The notes: generated by a model from the sequence alone, not told the origin. Shown: positions 31,510 to 40,910, numbered from the stretch's first letter. The stretch is 52,670 nt of DNA from Vitreoscilla sp. (GCA_030150505.1 JASLFS010000005.1:1-52670), one strand, 5' to 3'. Program-made: numbers and translations.

Positions 31510-34332
31510 GTGAATTCGAATTTTAAATTGAAGTTAATTACAGCAACACTAATGGTAGTGAGTTCTGTTTCAGCGCATGCTTCCTTAAGTGGTTTAAATG
31601 TGAATTCTTATCTAGGTGAACCATTCTCAGGAAGTGTTGTCGTTTCTGGACCAAGTGCTCAAGAAATATTAAATAATAAAGTTGCCGTACAAGTAGATGA
31701 TGCGCGCATTACGACAACCGTGACTAAGCAAGGGAAAGATGCAGTTGTTAATTTCCGCTCTAGTCAGCCAATTAACGATTCTATCTTAAGATTTAAATTA
31801 AGAGCATCAAGCGAAAGCCGTACCTACACAGCTTTACTTGATCCAAAAAATAATGGTTCTGTAGCAAAATCAGGTCAAAAATCAAAAGCTTCTCCTGAAG
31901 TATCTGGAAATAAAACACAACCAACGGTTAAGGCTAATCAACATTTTGTACAGCCAAAACAAACAATCTACGATATTGCCCGTATTTACAAACCTAAAAA
32001 TCTAACTTTACAGCAAACAGCTCGTGCTATCGCTCGTGCAAATCCTAAAGCATTTAGAAACGGCAATTTAGATAACTTATTTGCAGGTGTTACTTTAACT
32101 ATTCCAACTGCAAAACAAATGCAAGCATTGTCAGCTCCAGTGCAAAAACCAGCAGCTGCTAGAAATACAGCTCCTGCTGCTGTACCAAAAGCAGTGGTTA
32201 AAGATGATGCAAAAGAAACAGATAATGCTGCTAAGCCTACTCAAACAGAAAAAGTAGAAGATGCAACTGAAGCATTGCCAGAAGAGGCTGTAGCCAGTGA
32301 TTTGTTAGCAGCAAGTGAAGAAGAAGTAGCTAGCGAAGAAATCGCAAGTGAAGAAATGGCAGCTTCAGAAGAAATTTCTGAAGAGGAAGAGGAAGCATCC
32401 GCAGCAAAAGCGGCTGAGCGTGAACGATTACGAGCCGAAGCGGAAGCTGCAAGATTAGCACTTGAAGCAGAAAATGAAACAGATTGGATGGCATACGCAC
32501 CTTATTTAGGTGCTGGTGTTGTTGCTTTATTATTGTTGGCATATTTCTTACGTCGAAAACGTTCAGAACTAGATGATGATGATTTACCACCACCTTCTGA
32601 TCCTTCTTTTGATGATGAGGAAGAAACTGTCGATGAGCAGCCTAAAGCGAAAAAAAGTTTATTCGCAGCCTTACCTTTCGGACGCAAGAAAAAAGAGATT
32701 GTTGATGATGCGGATTCAGCAGAAGATGATATTGATCTGATTGATGACGAGTTTTTAGAAGACATCACATTTGATGCAGTAGGTGAAGAACAAGTCGTTG
32801 AAGATATTACTCTGCCTGACGTTGAATCAGTTGCTGATGAAATCAAAAAACCAGCCCGTGATTTGAGTTCTTTATTACAAAAAAATGCCCAAAAAGAGCC
32901 TAAAGAAGAAGCTTTACCAAGTTTAGATGATTTAGCTGATTTTGCATTACCAGAAGAAGAGGCTGTTGCCGTTACGACAACTTCTGCAGTAGAAGCAGCT
33001 GATGAAGATGATTTTCTAGATTTAGATGACTTATCATTTGATTTAGATGAGGTTAGCTTTGATGAGCCAGTGGCAAAAGAAGAGCCAGTATCAGCGGTAG
33101 CCAAAGAGGTAAAAGAGGGCGATTTAGATTTCTCTGATTTCGAAATCTCTTTTGATGATAGTCAAAAATTAGATTTTTCAAGTCAAATTGCTCCAGATGT
33201 TGAAACGAAGCCAGAGACTGTTGATACAGCTATTGCAGAAGCTCCTGAGCCTGAAAAGGTTGTAGCTGATACGGATAGTCAACAGAAAAAATCAATGTTT
33301 GCTGAAATCGGAGACAGTGATTACACGTTGGATTTTGATGATAGTTTAACATTTGATTTGGACCAAATTGATTTGGGTGAAGCTATTGCTGCGCCAGAAA
33401 AAATTGAGCCAATTTTTGTGGATGAGCGAGAATATACGCCAACCAAACCAGAAAAAACACCAACACACAAATTAGAAACAGCTCCTTTAGCAAAGGCAAA
33501 AGAAGCGGTTGTAGAACAAAAATCTGATTTGGATCTTGATTTTAATGACAGCATTTCTGTTGAAGAAACTTCTATCGCACCAGTAGCTACTCCCGTGGTT
33601 GCGGAGCCTGAATCAGATGATTTAAGTTTAGATTTTGATTTGGATTTTGGTGATGCAGCCACTATTCAAGTTGAAGATAAAGTTATTTCAGAGCCAAAAA
33701 TGAATTCATTGGCGGCAAAATTGCCTGAATCAGAAGCTGTTGATGATTTAGATTTCGATTTGGATTTTGGTGATGTAGCTTCTATTCAAGTTGAAGAAAA
33801 AGTGATTCCAGAGGCAAAAACTAATTCAGTAGTAGAAGAATTGCCTGAATTGGATATTGCAGCTGATGATTTTGATTTGTCTTTGGATGGTGATTCATCT
33901 ACCTTGGCTCCTGATTTACAAGTTAATCTAGAATCTGATGCGGCTAAAGTAGCTTTAACAGATGATAGTAAAACGGTTGATTTGCCGCTAAATGAAGAAG
34001 GATTGCAAGAATTTGATTTAGCTTTAGATGATTTGAAGAACATTGACTTGGAAGAGGTTGAAGATGTCGCTTCTGTAGAAGATGATTTGGACGCTCCTCT
34101 TCCTGTTGATGATGCTGAAGCGGGTTCTGATGGTTTAACTCCTGGTGATATTAGTCAGGAAGTGATTAAAGAAACTGTAGATATGGCCTTGAAAGCAAAA
34201 ATCGACTTAGCTGAAACATATTTAGATATGGGTGATTCAGAGGCTGCTGAAGAAGCTTTGGAAGAAGTGCTTGAGGAAGCCAAAGATGAAGCTATTATCG
34301 CAAAAGCAAAAGCATTAATGGCTAAAATTTAA
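31510..34332 (+). CDS. fimV: FimV/TspA-like peptidoglycan-binding membrane protein
   Basis: A scaffold protein of the type IV pilus and polar machinery family (called TspA in Neisseria). The start is GTG 31510 behind GGGGATA, giving 940 residues. Domains are a signal peptide (1-25, S-A-H-A), the FimV N-domain (LSGLNVNSYLGEPFSGSVVV), a LysM-like domain (about 145-199), an Ala/Glu-rich coiled segment containing VASEE motifs, one transmembrane helix (about 328-347), a very acidic cytoplasmic region of about 500 residues, and a C-terminal FimV TPR-like cap (DLAETYLDMGDSEAAEEAL). The acidic tail has a 40-residue tandem repeat (33631-33870). It is likely transcribed alone, since a terminator follows. 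Confidence 0.9.
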   Translation: MNSNFKLKLITATLMVVSSVSAHASLSGLNVNSYLGEPFSGSVVVSGPSAQEILNNKVAVQVDDARITTTVTKQGKDAVVNFRSSQPINDSILRFKLRASSESRTYTALLDPKNNGSVAKSGQKSKASPEVSGNKTQPTVKANQHFVQPKQTIYDIARIYKPKNLTLQQTARAIARANPKAFRNGNLDNLFAGVTLTIPTAKQMQALSAPVQKPAAARNTAPAAVPKAVVKDDAKETDNAAKPTQTEKVEDATEALPEEAVASDLLAASEEEVASEEIASEEMAASEEISEEEEEASAAKAAERERLRAEAEAARLALEAENETDWMAYAPYLGAGVVALLLLAYFLRRKRSELDDDDLPPPSDPSFDDEEETVDEQPKAKKSLFAALPFGRKKKEIVDDADSAEDDIDLIDDEFLEDITFDAVGEEQVVEDITLPDVESVADEIKKPARDLSSLLQKNAQKEPKEEALPSLDDLADFALPEEEAVAVTTTSAVEAADEDDFLDLDDLSFDLDEVSFDEPVAKEEPVSAVAKEVKEGDLDFSDFEISFDDSQKLDFSSQIAPDVETKPETVDTAIAEAPEPEKVVADTDSQQKKSMFAEIGDSDYTLDFDDSLTFDLDQIDLGEAIAAPEKIEPIFVDEREYTPTKPEKTPTHKLETAPLAKAKEAVVEQKSDLDLDFNDSISVEETSIAPVATPVVAEPESDDLSLDFDLDFGDAATIQVEDKVISEPKMNSLAAKLPESEAVDDLDFDLDFGDVASIQVEEKVIPEAKTNSVVEELPELDIAADDFDLSLDGDSSTLAPDLQVNLESDAAKVALTDDSKTVDLPLNEEGLQEFDLALDDLKNIDLEEVEDVASVEDDLDAPLPVDDAEAGSDGLTPGDISQEVIKETVDMALKAKIDLAETYLDMGDSEAAEEALEEVLEEAKDEAIIAKAKALMAKI
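33631..33870 (+). repeat. 120-bp (40-residue) tandem duplication within fimV
   Basis: DFDLDFGDAATIQVEDKVIS at 33631 onwards recurs 120 bases later as DFDLDFGDVASIQVEEKVIP. The two copies have diverged at many codons, and a third, decayed DFDLSLDGD follows. Confidence 0.75.
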
Positions 34333-34364
34333 TTAATTAATATTGTTAAATCATTCGGTTTACT

Positions 34365-34392
34365 AAGCCCAAGTGTTAACTTGGGCTTTTTG
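34365..34392 (+). terminator. rho-independent terminator after fimV
   Basis: AAGCCCAAGT-GTTA-ACTTGGGCTT followed by a T-run. Confidence 0.88.
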
Positions 34393-34436
34393 TTTGGTGA
34401 ACTTGTGGTTACAATAATCGTTTTGCGTAAAGAACA

Positions 34437-35240
34437 ATGGATTCAGAAACCAATCGCATATTATTAACAGTGACTTATGATGGCTCTGCTTTTCATGGTT
34501 GGCAAATTCAGCCTCAAGGTGTTGTTACTTTGCAAGCTGCTTTAGAAAAAGCCCTTGGCAAAATTGCAAAACATCCTGTACAAACTATTGTTGCAGGAAG
34601 AACAGATGCTGGCGTGCATGCTACTGCGCAAATGGTGCATTTTGATACATCGAGTGTACGTCCTATGCAAGCATGGATTCGAGGGGTGAATACTTTTTTG
34701 CCATCGCAGATGGCAGTGGTTAGCGCTCAGGTTGTAGATGATGCATTTCATGCTCGATTTGATGCTTTTTCACGGCGATATCGTTATGTGTTAACGAATA
34801 ATGCAGTTAGACCTGCTTTATTGGCAGGTAAGGTTGGTTGGACATTTTGGGCTTTGGATGTTGAGAAAATGCAAGAAGCTGCACAATGTTTACTAGGGCA
34901 GCATGATTTTTCTAGTTTCCGTGCAGCAGAATGTCAGGCAAAATCGCCTATTAAAACGATGACGAAAGTTGATGTTTATAAAAAGGATGATTTTGTATGC
35001 TTTGATTTTGAAGCCAATGCATTTTTACATCATATGGTCAGAAATCTTGTTGGTGCATTGGTTTATGTTGGTTCTGGACGGTTAACAATTCAGCAATTTA
35101 AAGATATATTGTTAGCAAAAGATAGAACAGTTGCTCCGCCAACGTTTATGGCCGATGGTTTGTATTTGACAGGTGTCGATTATCCTAATAAATATGAAAT
35201 TGAGTCGATGCCAGTGCCAGGTTGGTTATGGGGAAAATAG
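34437..35240 (+). CDS. truA: tRNA pseudouridine(38-40) synthase
   Basis: Modifies uridines 38-40 in the anticodon arm of many tRNAs. The 267 residues contain VTYDGSAFHGWQ at the N-terminus and the catalytic Asp57 in AGRTDAGVHA, then RYRYVL, the HDFSSFRAAECQAKSP motif, and FLHHMVRNLVGAL. Length and order match TruA. It comes before trpF, as in many beta-proteobacteria where fimV, truA, trpF, trpB, trpA and accD lie in this order. Confidence 0.96.
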   Translation: MDSETNRILLTVTYDGSAFHGWQIQPQGVVTLQAALEKALGKIAKHPVQTIVAGRTDAGVHATAQMVHFDTSSVRPMQAWIRGVNTFLPSQMAVVSAQVVDDAFHARFDAFSRRYRYVLTNNAVRPALLAGKVGWTFWALDVEKMQEAAQCLLGQHDFSSFRAAECQAKSPIKTMTKVDVYKKDDFVCFDFEANAFLHHMVRNLVGALVYVGSGRLTIQQFKDILLAKDRTVAPPTFMADGLYLTGVDYPNKYEIESMPVPGWLWGK

Positions 35241-35306
35241 ATAAAATAGAATGTTGATGGTTTATCCAGACATAAAGTATAAAAACAAATGGGGGAATGA
35301 AGGAAA

Positions 35307-35927
35307 ATGGTTCGGGTAAAAATTTGTGGTATCACGAATTTGGAAGATGCTAAACAAGCTGTTCAATTTGGTGCAGATGCTTTGGGTTTTGTTTTCTATG
35401 AAAAAAGCCCTCGTTATATTCAGCCAGAAGCAGCGCAAGAAATTATCCAACAACTTCCTGCTTTTATTACTTGCATTGGTCTGTTTGTGAATGCAAGTGC
35501 TGCTGATGTAGACCATGTTGTTACGGTTGCTGCATTGGACCTTTTACAGTTTCATGGTGATGAATCACCTGATTTTTGTTGTCAATTTAAACGCCCTTAT
35601 ATCAAGGCTATTCGTGTGAAAACACAACAAGATATTGAGAAAGCAATGGAACAATTTACTGAAGCTAGAGCGCTTTTGCTAGATGGACATGTTGATGGTC
35701 TATTTGGTGGTACTGGTCAAACATTTGATTGGCAAGTTTTACCAGAGCGATGGCGTATGCCATGGGTGCTATCTGGTGGATTGAATCCGCATAATATCAA
35801 GGAAGCCATTCAGGCAACGGGTGCCGTTGCTGTTGATGTATCAAGTGGTGTGGAATATAAAAAAGGACAAAAGGACTTACAAAAGATGAAACAGTTTATA
35901 GAAGGAGCGAAACATGCAGGATTATAA
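35307..35927 (+). CDS. trpF: phosphoribosylanthranilate isomerase
   Basis: Catalyses the Amadori rearrangement in tryptophan synthesis. The 206-residue TIM barrel starts VRVKICGITN with general-base Cys7, has GADALGFVFY, and the general-acid Asp in LLLDGHVDGLFGGTGQTFDW. The C-terminus has LSGGLNPHN and VDVSSGVE. Its end overlaps the trpB start by 14 bases, so translation is coupled. trpF is separate from trpC, as usual for beta-proteobacteria. Confidence 0.96.
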   Translation: MVRVKICGITNLEDAKQAVQFGADALGFVFYEKSPRYIQPEAAQEIIQQLPAFITCIGLFVNASAADVDHVVTVAALDLLQFHGDESPDFCCQFKRPYIKAIRVKTQQDIEKAMEQFTEARALLLDGHVDGLFGGTGQTFDWQVLPERWRMPWVLSGGLNPHNIKEAIQATGAVAVDVSSGVEYKKGQKDLQKMKQFIEGAKHAGL

Positions 35928-37116
35928 TTTCCCGGATAGCCAAGGTTGGTTTGGGCAACATGGTGGTATGTTTGCATCTGAGACATTGATACCAGCATTA
36001 TTAGAATTAAAACAAGCTTATGAACAAGCGAAGCAGGATCCTGATTTTTGGGCTGAGTTTCATCATGATTTAAAACATTATGTTGGGCGACCAAGCCCTG
36101 TTTACCATGCTAAACGTTTATCAGAGCATTTAGGTGGCGCACAGATTTATTTGAAACGTGAAGATTTGAATCACAGTGGTGCTCATAAAATTAATAATAC
36201 GATTGGTCAGGCTTTGTTGGCTAAGCGAATGGGTAAAAAGCGTGTTATTGCCGAAACAGGTGCAGGGCAACATGGTGTAGCGTCAGCTACTGTTGCTGCT
36301 CGATTTGGCATGGAGTGCGTGGTGTTTATGGGCGCTGAAGATATTCAGCGTCAAGCACCCAACGTATTTCGCATGAAATTATTGGGTGCAGAAGTTGTTG
36401 CTGTTGAGTCTGGTTCTAAAACGTTAAAAGATGCTATGAATGAAGCTATGCGAGAGTGGGTAGCTCGTGTAGATGATACTTTTTACATTATTGGTACTGC
36501 TGCTGGCCCATTGCCTTATCCTGAAATGGTGCGTGATTTTCAATGTGTTATTGGAAATGAGGCCAAAGAACAGATGCTTGAAGCCATTGGTCGTCAGCCT
36601 GATATTGCCGTGGCTTGCGTTGGTGGTGGTTCAAATGCAATCGGATTGTTTCATCCTTATATCGGAGAGTCAGGCGTTCGTTTGGTGGGCGTTGAGGCTG
36701 GTGGCAAGGGTGTGAATACACCAGAGCATGCTGCTCCTATTTCTTCTGGTGCGCCATTAGGTGTTTTACATGGCTTTAGAAGTTATTTGATGCAAGATGA
36801 TAATGGGCAAATTTTAGGTACACATTCGGTATCAGCGGGTTTGGATTATCCTGGAATTGGTCCAGAGCACAGCCATTTGCATGATTTAAAACGGGTTGAT
36901 TATGTTACTGCGAATGATGATGCTGCATTAAATGCTTTTCACGATCTTTGCCGCTTAGAAGGCATTATCCCAGCTTTAGAAAGTAGCCATGCACTGGCTT
37001 GGGCAATTCAAGAAGCACCTAAAATGAGTCAAGATAAAGTGATTTTGGTGAATTTATCGGGTCGTGGTGATAAGGATATTAATACTGTTGCCCGTTTAGC
37101 TGGCATAGAACTTTAA
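35914..37116 (+). CDS. trpB: tryptophan synthase beta chain
   Basis: PLP enzyme condensing indole with serine. The 400 residues have the PLP lysine at K92 in HSGAHKINN, the GRPSPVYHA and YLKREDLNHSG motifs, phosphate-binding GGGSNAIG, and the TrpB1-type loop GVEAGGKG. Its ATG lies within the end of trpF behind GGAG; trpA follows after six bases. The gene order trpF-trpB-trpA-accD is a classical beta/gamma-proteobacterial arrangement. Confidence 0.97.
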   Translation: MQDYNFPDSQGWFGQHGGMFASETLIPALLELKQAYEQAKQDPDFWAEFHHDLKHYVGRPSPVYHAKRLSEHLGGAQIYLKREDLNHSGAHKINNTIGQALLAKRMGKKRVIAETGAGQHGVASATVAARFGMECVVFMGAEDIQRQAPNVFRMKLLGAEVVAVESGSKTLKDAMNEAMREWVARVDDTFYIIGTAAGPLPYPEMVRDFQCVIGNEAKEQMLEAIGRQPDIAVACVGGGSNAIGLFHPYIGESGVRLVGVEAGGKGVNTPEHAAPISSGAPLGVLHGFRSYLMQDDNGQILGTHSVSAGLDYPGIGPEHSHLHDLKRVDYVTANDDAALNAFHDLCRLEGIIPALESSHALAWAIQEAPKMSQDKVILVNLSGRGDKDINTVARLAGIEL

Positions 37117-37122
37117 GGAATA

Positions 37123-37911
37123 ATGATGAGCCGTATTAAAGAGTGTTTTGCTAAGCTAAATGGTGAAAAAGCATTGATTCCTTATGTGACAGTTGGGGAT
37201 CCTGATGTTCAAACAACATTAGATTTGATGTTGAGCATGGCAGACAATGGTGCTGATATTTTAGAATTAGGCGTTCCATTTTCTGATCCTATGGCTGATG
37301 GCCCTACAATACAAAGGGCAGCGGAAAGAGCATTGAAAAAAAACATCAGCTTAAAAGATGTTTTAATGCTAGTTAAAGCTTTTCGTGAGAAAAATCAACA
37401 TACGCCAGTGGTTCTAATGGGATATTTGAACCCAATACACAAAATGGGGTATGAGCATTTTGCAGTTGAGGCAAAGGCTGTTGGTGTTGATGGGGTGTTA
37501 ACCGTTGATTCACCTATTGAAACCATTGCTCCACTGCAAGAGCAATTGCAAAAAGTAGACATTGATTGTATTTTTTTAATTGCACCAACAACGACAGCTG
37601 AGCGTGTTAAAGAAATTGCCAAATTGGCTTCTGGATTCGTTTATTATGTTTCACTAAAAGGCGTAACTGGTTCAGCACAGTTGGATACTCAGCAAGTTTC
37701 GAGTAAAATTGAGTTTTTACGTCAATTTATCGATTTGCCAATTGGTGTTGGTTTTGGCATAAAAGACAAAGATAGTGCAAGGCAGGTTGGTGCTGTTGCC
37801 GATGCTGTCATTGTGGGTAGTCGTTTGGTGCAAGCTATTGAAGAGCATCCTCAACATGAAGTTGATGCTGTTGTACCAATTATCCGCGAGTTAAAAGAAG
37901 CGATTTTATAA
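37123..37911 (+). CDS. trpA: tryptophan synthase alpha chain
   Basis: Cleaves indole-3-glycerol phosphate to indole, which is channelled to TrpB. The 262 residues (from the first of two ATGs, 37123 and 37126) have ALIPYVTVGDPD, catalytic Glu48 and Asp59 in ILELGVPFSDPMADGP, YVSLKGVTG, and the phosphate-binding GFGIKD and VGSRLVQ. The gap to trpB is six bases; accD follows after 39 bases. Confidence 0.97.
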   Translation: MMSRIKECFAKLNGEKALIPYVTVGDPDVQTTLDLMLSMADNGADILELGVPFSDPMADGPTIQRAAERALKKNISLKDVLMLVKAFREKNQHTPVVLMGYLNPIHKMGYEHFAVEAKAVGVDGVLTVDSPIETIAPLQEQLQKVDIDCIFLIAPTTTAERVKEIAKLASGFVYYVSLKGVTGSAQLDTQQVSSKIEFLRQFIDLPIGVGFGIKDKDSARQVGAVADAVIVGSRLVQAIEEHPQHEVDAVVPIIRELKEAIL

Positions 37912-37950
37912 GCGGCGATTGCTCAAATAAACAACAAGGAGTTAAAAGCC

Positions 37951-38826
37951 ATGAGTTGGCTGGATAAAATATTACCACCTAAAATTAAACGCACAGCTGA
38001 AAAGAAATCTTCAGGAGTGCCTGAAGGCTTATGGGCTAAGTGCCCATCTTGTTCAGCAGTTTTATACGCGACAGATTTAGAGCAAAATATGCAAGTTTGC
38101 CCTAAGTGTGGTCATCATCATCCACTTAGCGCTCGTGCTCGCCTTGATATGTTGTTGGATGATAAAGGCCGACAAGAAATTGGTGCTGATATCAAACCTG
38201 TTGATATTTTAAAGTTTCGTGATAGTCGTAAATATACCGATCGCTTAAGTGCGGCTCGTAAGAGCACATCAGAAGATGATGCGATTGTTGTCATGTCTGG
38301 AACTTGTGAAGGTAAACCTTTGGTTGTAGCCGCTTTTGAATTTAAATTTATTGGTGGTTCAATGGGTTCTGTTGTTGGTGAACGTTTTGTTAGAGGTGTG
38401 AAAGAAGCTGTTCGTTTGAATTGCCCATTTGTGTGTGTGGCTACTTCAGGCGGTGCTCGTATGCAGGAAGGTTTGACGTCGCTTATGCAGATGACTAAAA
38501 CATCAGCTGTTTTGCATTTGTTAAGTAACAAACAACTGCCTTTTATCTCTGTTTTAGCAGATCCTTGCTTTGGCGGTGTATCAGCTAGCTTTGCATTTTT
38601 GGGTGATGTGGTTCTTGCTGAACCTAAAGCATTGATTGGTTTTGCGGGCCCTCGTGTAATTGAGCAAACAGTTCGTGAAACCTTACCAGAAGGTTTCCAA
38701 CGTTCTGAGTTGTTGGTAGAAAAAGGTGCAATTGATCAAATTGTTGATCGCCGTGAGTTAAAACAGCGTATCTTAGAAATTACTACCATGCTACAGCGAC
38801 AAGAAGCCATTGAAGTGACAGCTTAA
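37951..38826 (+). CDS. accD: acetyl-CoA carboxylase carboxyltransferase subunit beta
   Basis: With AccA forms the carboxyltransferase that makes malonyl-CoA for fatty-acid synthesis. The 291 residues carry an N-terminal zinc ribbon with Cys31, Cys34, Cys50 and Cys53, then a crotonase-like domain with KFIGGSMGSVVGE, SGGARMQEG and PTFGGVSASFA-like DPCFGGVSASFA. A good ribosome-binding site (AAGGAG) precedes the ATG. A DUS-type terminator closes the trpFBA-accD run. Confidence 0.97.
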   Translation: MSWLDKILPPKIKRTAEKKSSGVPEGLWAKCPSCSAVLYATDLEQNMQVCPKCGHHHPLSARARLDMLLDDKGRQEIGADIKPVDILKFRDSRKYTDRLSAARKSTSEDDAIVVMSGTCEGKPLVVAAFEFKFIGGSMGSVVGERFVRGVKEAVRLNCPFVCVATSGGARMQEGLTSLMQMTKTSAVLHLLSNKQLPFISVLADPCFGGVSASFAFLGDVVLAEPKALIGFAGPRVIEQTVRETLPEGFQRSELLVEKGAIDQIVDRRELKQRILEITTMLQRQEAIEVTA

Positions 38827-38840
38827 GCTTGTTTTTATTA

Positions 38841-38869
38841 AGGCTGCCTGAAAGTAGGCAGCCTTTTTC
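38841..38869 (+). terminator. DUS-containing terminator after accD
   Basis: AGGCTGCCTGAA starts at 38841; AGGCTGCCT pairs with AGGCAGCCT (38856-38864), followed by TTTTT. The uptake sequence doubles as an intrinsic terminator, as is usual in Neisseriaceae. Confidence 0.9.
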
Positions 38870-38911
38870 TATGGAATAACGTGCTTTATGACGTAGTGTG
38901 GTAAATTTCGT

Positions 38912-38917
38912 TATAAT
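38912..38917 (+). promoter_or_regulatory. -10 element upstream of hflX
   Basis: TATAAT, 44 bases before the hflX start. No good -35 is seen. Confidence 0.4.
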
Positions 38918-38960
38918 GATGGGCAGTTAAATTGTATTTTTTTGATTAGAAAAGGTCTGC

Positions 38961-40112
38961 ATGCCTGATTATATGGATAATAATCTTCAACAAGAAACAT
39001 TGGAGCGGGTTTTATTGCTCGGTGTTAATTTCACAACTCTTATGCATGAAGGTAAGGTTTTACGGCAGCATAATTTTGAAACCTCAATGGCTGAGGCTAA
39101 GGAGTTGGTATGGGCGAGTGGGGTTGAGCTAGTTGAAACAGTAACTTGTCAGCGTGACAAACCGCATGCTGCATTATTTGTTGGTTCGGGTAAAGCCGAT
39201 GAGGTTGCAGAAACAGTATCTAATCTTGAAATTGATTTAGTGGTGGTTAACCATGAGCTCTCTCCAACACAAGAGCGCAACTTAGAACGTGTTTTTCAGT
39301 GTCGTGTTTTAGATAGAGTGGGTTTAATTTTGGCTATTTTTGCCAGACGAGCAAAAACCCAAGAAGGTAAATTACAAGTTGAGCTTGCTCAGTTAAATCA
39401 TTTATCAAGTCGTTTGGTTCGTGGATATAGCCACTTACAGAGCCAACGTGGTGGCGTTGGTTTGCGTGGTCCAGGTGAAACACAACTGGAAACAGATCGC
39501 CGTTTAATTGGTCATAAAATCAATTACTTGAAAAAAGCATTATTGAAAGTAGAGAAACAACGCGATACGCAGCGTAAAAATCGCTATCAAAATGGAGTTG
39601 TTGTGTTGGCGTTGGTTGGTTATACAAACGTTGGTAAATCAACGATTTTTAATCGCTTAACCAAAGCTGATGTATTGGCAAAAGACCAACTTTTTGCAAC
39701 ATTGGATACAACGGCAAGACGATTATTTTTAACGCCAGATAGACAGGTTGTTTTAACGGATACTGTGGGTTTTGTGCGAGACTTGCCGCATGGTTTGGTG
39801 AAAGCCTTTCATGCCACCTTAGAAGAAACCAAGTTAGCAACTGTTTTGCTGCATGTTGTTGATGGCTCTAATCCAGAGTATGAAAGACAAATGGATGATG
39901 TGAATCAGGTATTAAAAGAAATTAATGCACATGAATTACCTCAATTGGTGTTATATAATAAAATTGATTTAATTCCAGAGAATGAACGACCTGAGGCAGG
40001 TATTTTATACAACGCATCAGGCAAGCCAGTTGCTGTTAATTTATCAGTACAAGAAAATATTGGCTTAACAGACTTACGCGAAGCTTTGAAGCTCTTGGCT
40101 TTGCAACATTAA
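38961..40112 (+). CDS. hflX: ribosome-associated GTPase HflX
   Basis: GTPase that splits stalled ribosomes under stress. The 383 residues have the HflX N-domain (DLVVVNHELSPTQERNLE, VLDRVGLILAIFARRAKT), a linker with RGGVGLRGPGETQLETDRR, and the G domain with the P-loop GYTNVGKST at residues 220-228, LFATLDTT, DTVGFVRDLP and NKID. The start is ATG 38961 behind AAAGG at six-base spacing. hfq, the partner in the enterobacterial operon, is not adjacent. pssA follows after 31 bases. Confidence 0.95.
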   Translation: MPDYMDNNLQQETLERVLLLGVNFTTLMHEGKVLRQHNFETSMAEAKELVWASGVELVETVTCQRDKPHAALFVGSGKADEVAETVSNLEIDLVVVNHELSPTQERNLERVFQCRVLDRVGLILAIFARRAKTQEGKLQVELAQLNHLSSRLVRGYSHLQSQRGGVGLRGPGETQLETDRRLIGHKINYLKKALLKVEKQRDTQRKNRYQNGVVVLALVGYTNVGKSTIFNRLTKADVLAKDQLFATLDTTARRLFLTPDRQVVLTDTVGFVRDLPHGLVKAFHATLEETKLATVLLHVVDGSNPEYERQMDDVNQVLKEINAHELPQLVLYNKIDLIPENERPEAGILYNASGKPVAVNLSVQENIGLTDLREALKLLALQH

Positions 40113-40143
40113 TTGTGTCTAAAACACACTATTAGGATAGACG

Positions 40144-40908
40144 ATGACCGAACAAAATAATTCTTTGGAACAAGGTGAGCTAAATAAACCGCGTCATAGC
40201 AGCATTTATTTATTGCCTAATTCCTTTACCATTGCTGCATTATTTGCTGCTTTTTATGCCATTATTATGGCGACGATTCATGAAAACTATGAAGTTGCAG
40301 CCATTGCTGTTTTCATTTCTATGATTTTGGATGGCATGGATGGACGTGTTGCTAGGTTAACCAATAGTCAAAGTGCTTTTGGCGAGCAGTTAGATAGTTT
40401 GGCAGACATGGTTAGCTTTGGCGTTGCTCCTGCTTTAATTGCTTATAAATGGCAATTACTTGAGTTTGGTAAGATTGGTTATTCCATTGCTTTTATTTAC
40501 TGTGCTTGTGCAGCATTGCGTTTAGCTTTGTTTAACACCATGATTGGTAAAGTAGATAAAAAATGGTTTATTGGTATTCCTAGTCCGACAGCAGCAGCAT
40601 TGGTAGCTGGTTTTGTTTGGGTTTACCATGATTACGGTGAGAAAATTCCATATATTGGCGAATTTTATGCTTTTCTAACTTTATTCGCAGGGCTGTCAAT
40701 GGTTGCGCAGGTTAAGTTCTGGAGTTTTAAAGAGCTGCATGTGCGTAGAAAAGTGCCTTTTGCGGTACTGATTTTAGCTGTCATTGTTTTGCTGGTGATT
40801 TCTTGGAAGCCATCAGTCGTGCTGTTTAGTTTCTTCTTTGTTTATAGTTGTTCTGGTTATGTTATGGCCGGATGGCGTTGGTTGAAGAATCGAAAACAAC
40901 TTGCATAA
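40144..40908 (+). CDS. pssA: CDP-diacylglycerol--serine O-phosphatidyltransferase
   Basis: Makes phosphatidylserine, the precursor of phosphatidylethanolamine, at the inner membrane. The 254 residues contain the CDP-alcohol phosphotransferase motif D66-G67, A70-R71, G80, D84, D88, flanked by about seven hydrophobic segments. It is the integral-membrane (type II, Bacillus-like) PssA, not the ribosome-associated E. coli type; the sequence PNSFTIAALFAAFYAI and GIPSPTAAA support this. A UUCG-loop terminator follows five bases after the stop. Confidence 0.95.
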   Translation: MTEQNNSLEQGELNKPRHSSIYLLPNSFTIAALFAAFYAIIMATIHENYEVAAIAVFISMILDGMDGRVARLTNSQSAFGEQLDSLADMVSFGVAPALIAYKWQLLEFGKIGYSIAFIYCACAALRLALFNTMIGKVDKKWFIGIPSPTAAALVAGFVWVYHDYGEKIPYIGEFYAFLTLFAGLSMVAQVKFWSFKELHVRRKVPFAVLILAVIVLLVISWKPSVVLFSFFFVYSCSGYVMAGWRWLKNRKQLA

Positions 40909-40910
40909 AA

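Noticed and set aside
32502..34043. Antisense open frames rich in Ser/Lys opposite fimV
   Set aside because: The low-complexity acidic tail of FimV gives stop-poor Ser-rich reading on the other strand; there are no start signals or domains.
38841..38869. Mobile-element terminal inverted repeat
   Set aside because: The sequence is a DNA uptake word followed by a T-run, with no transposase or target-site duplication nearby.
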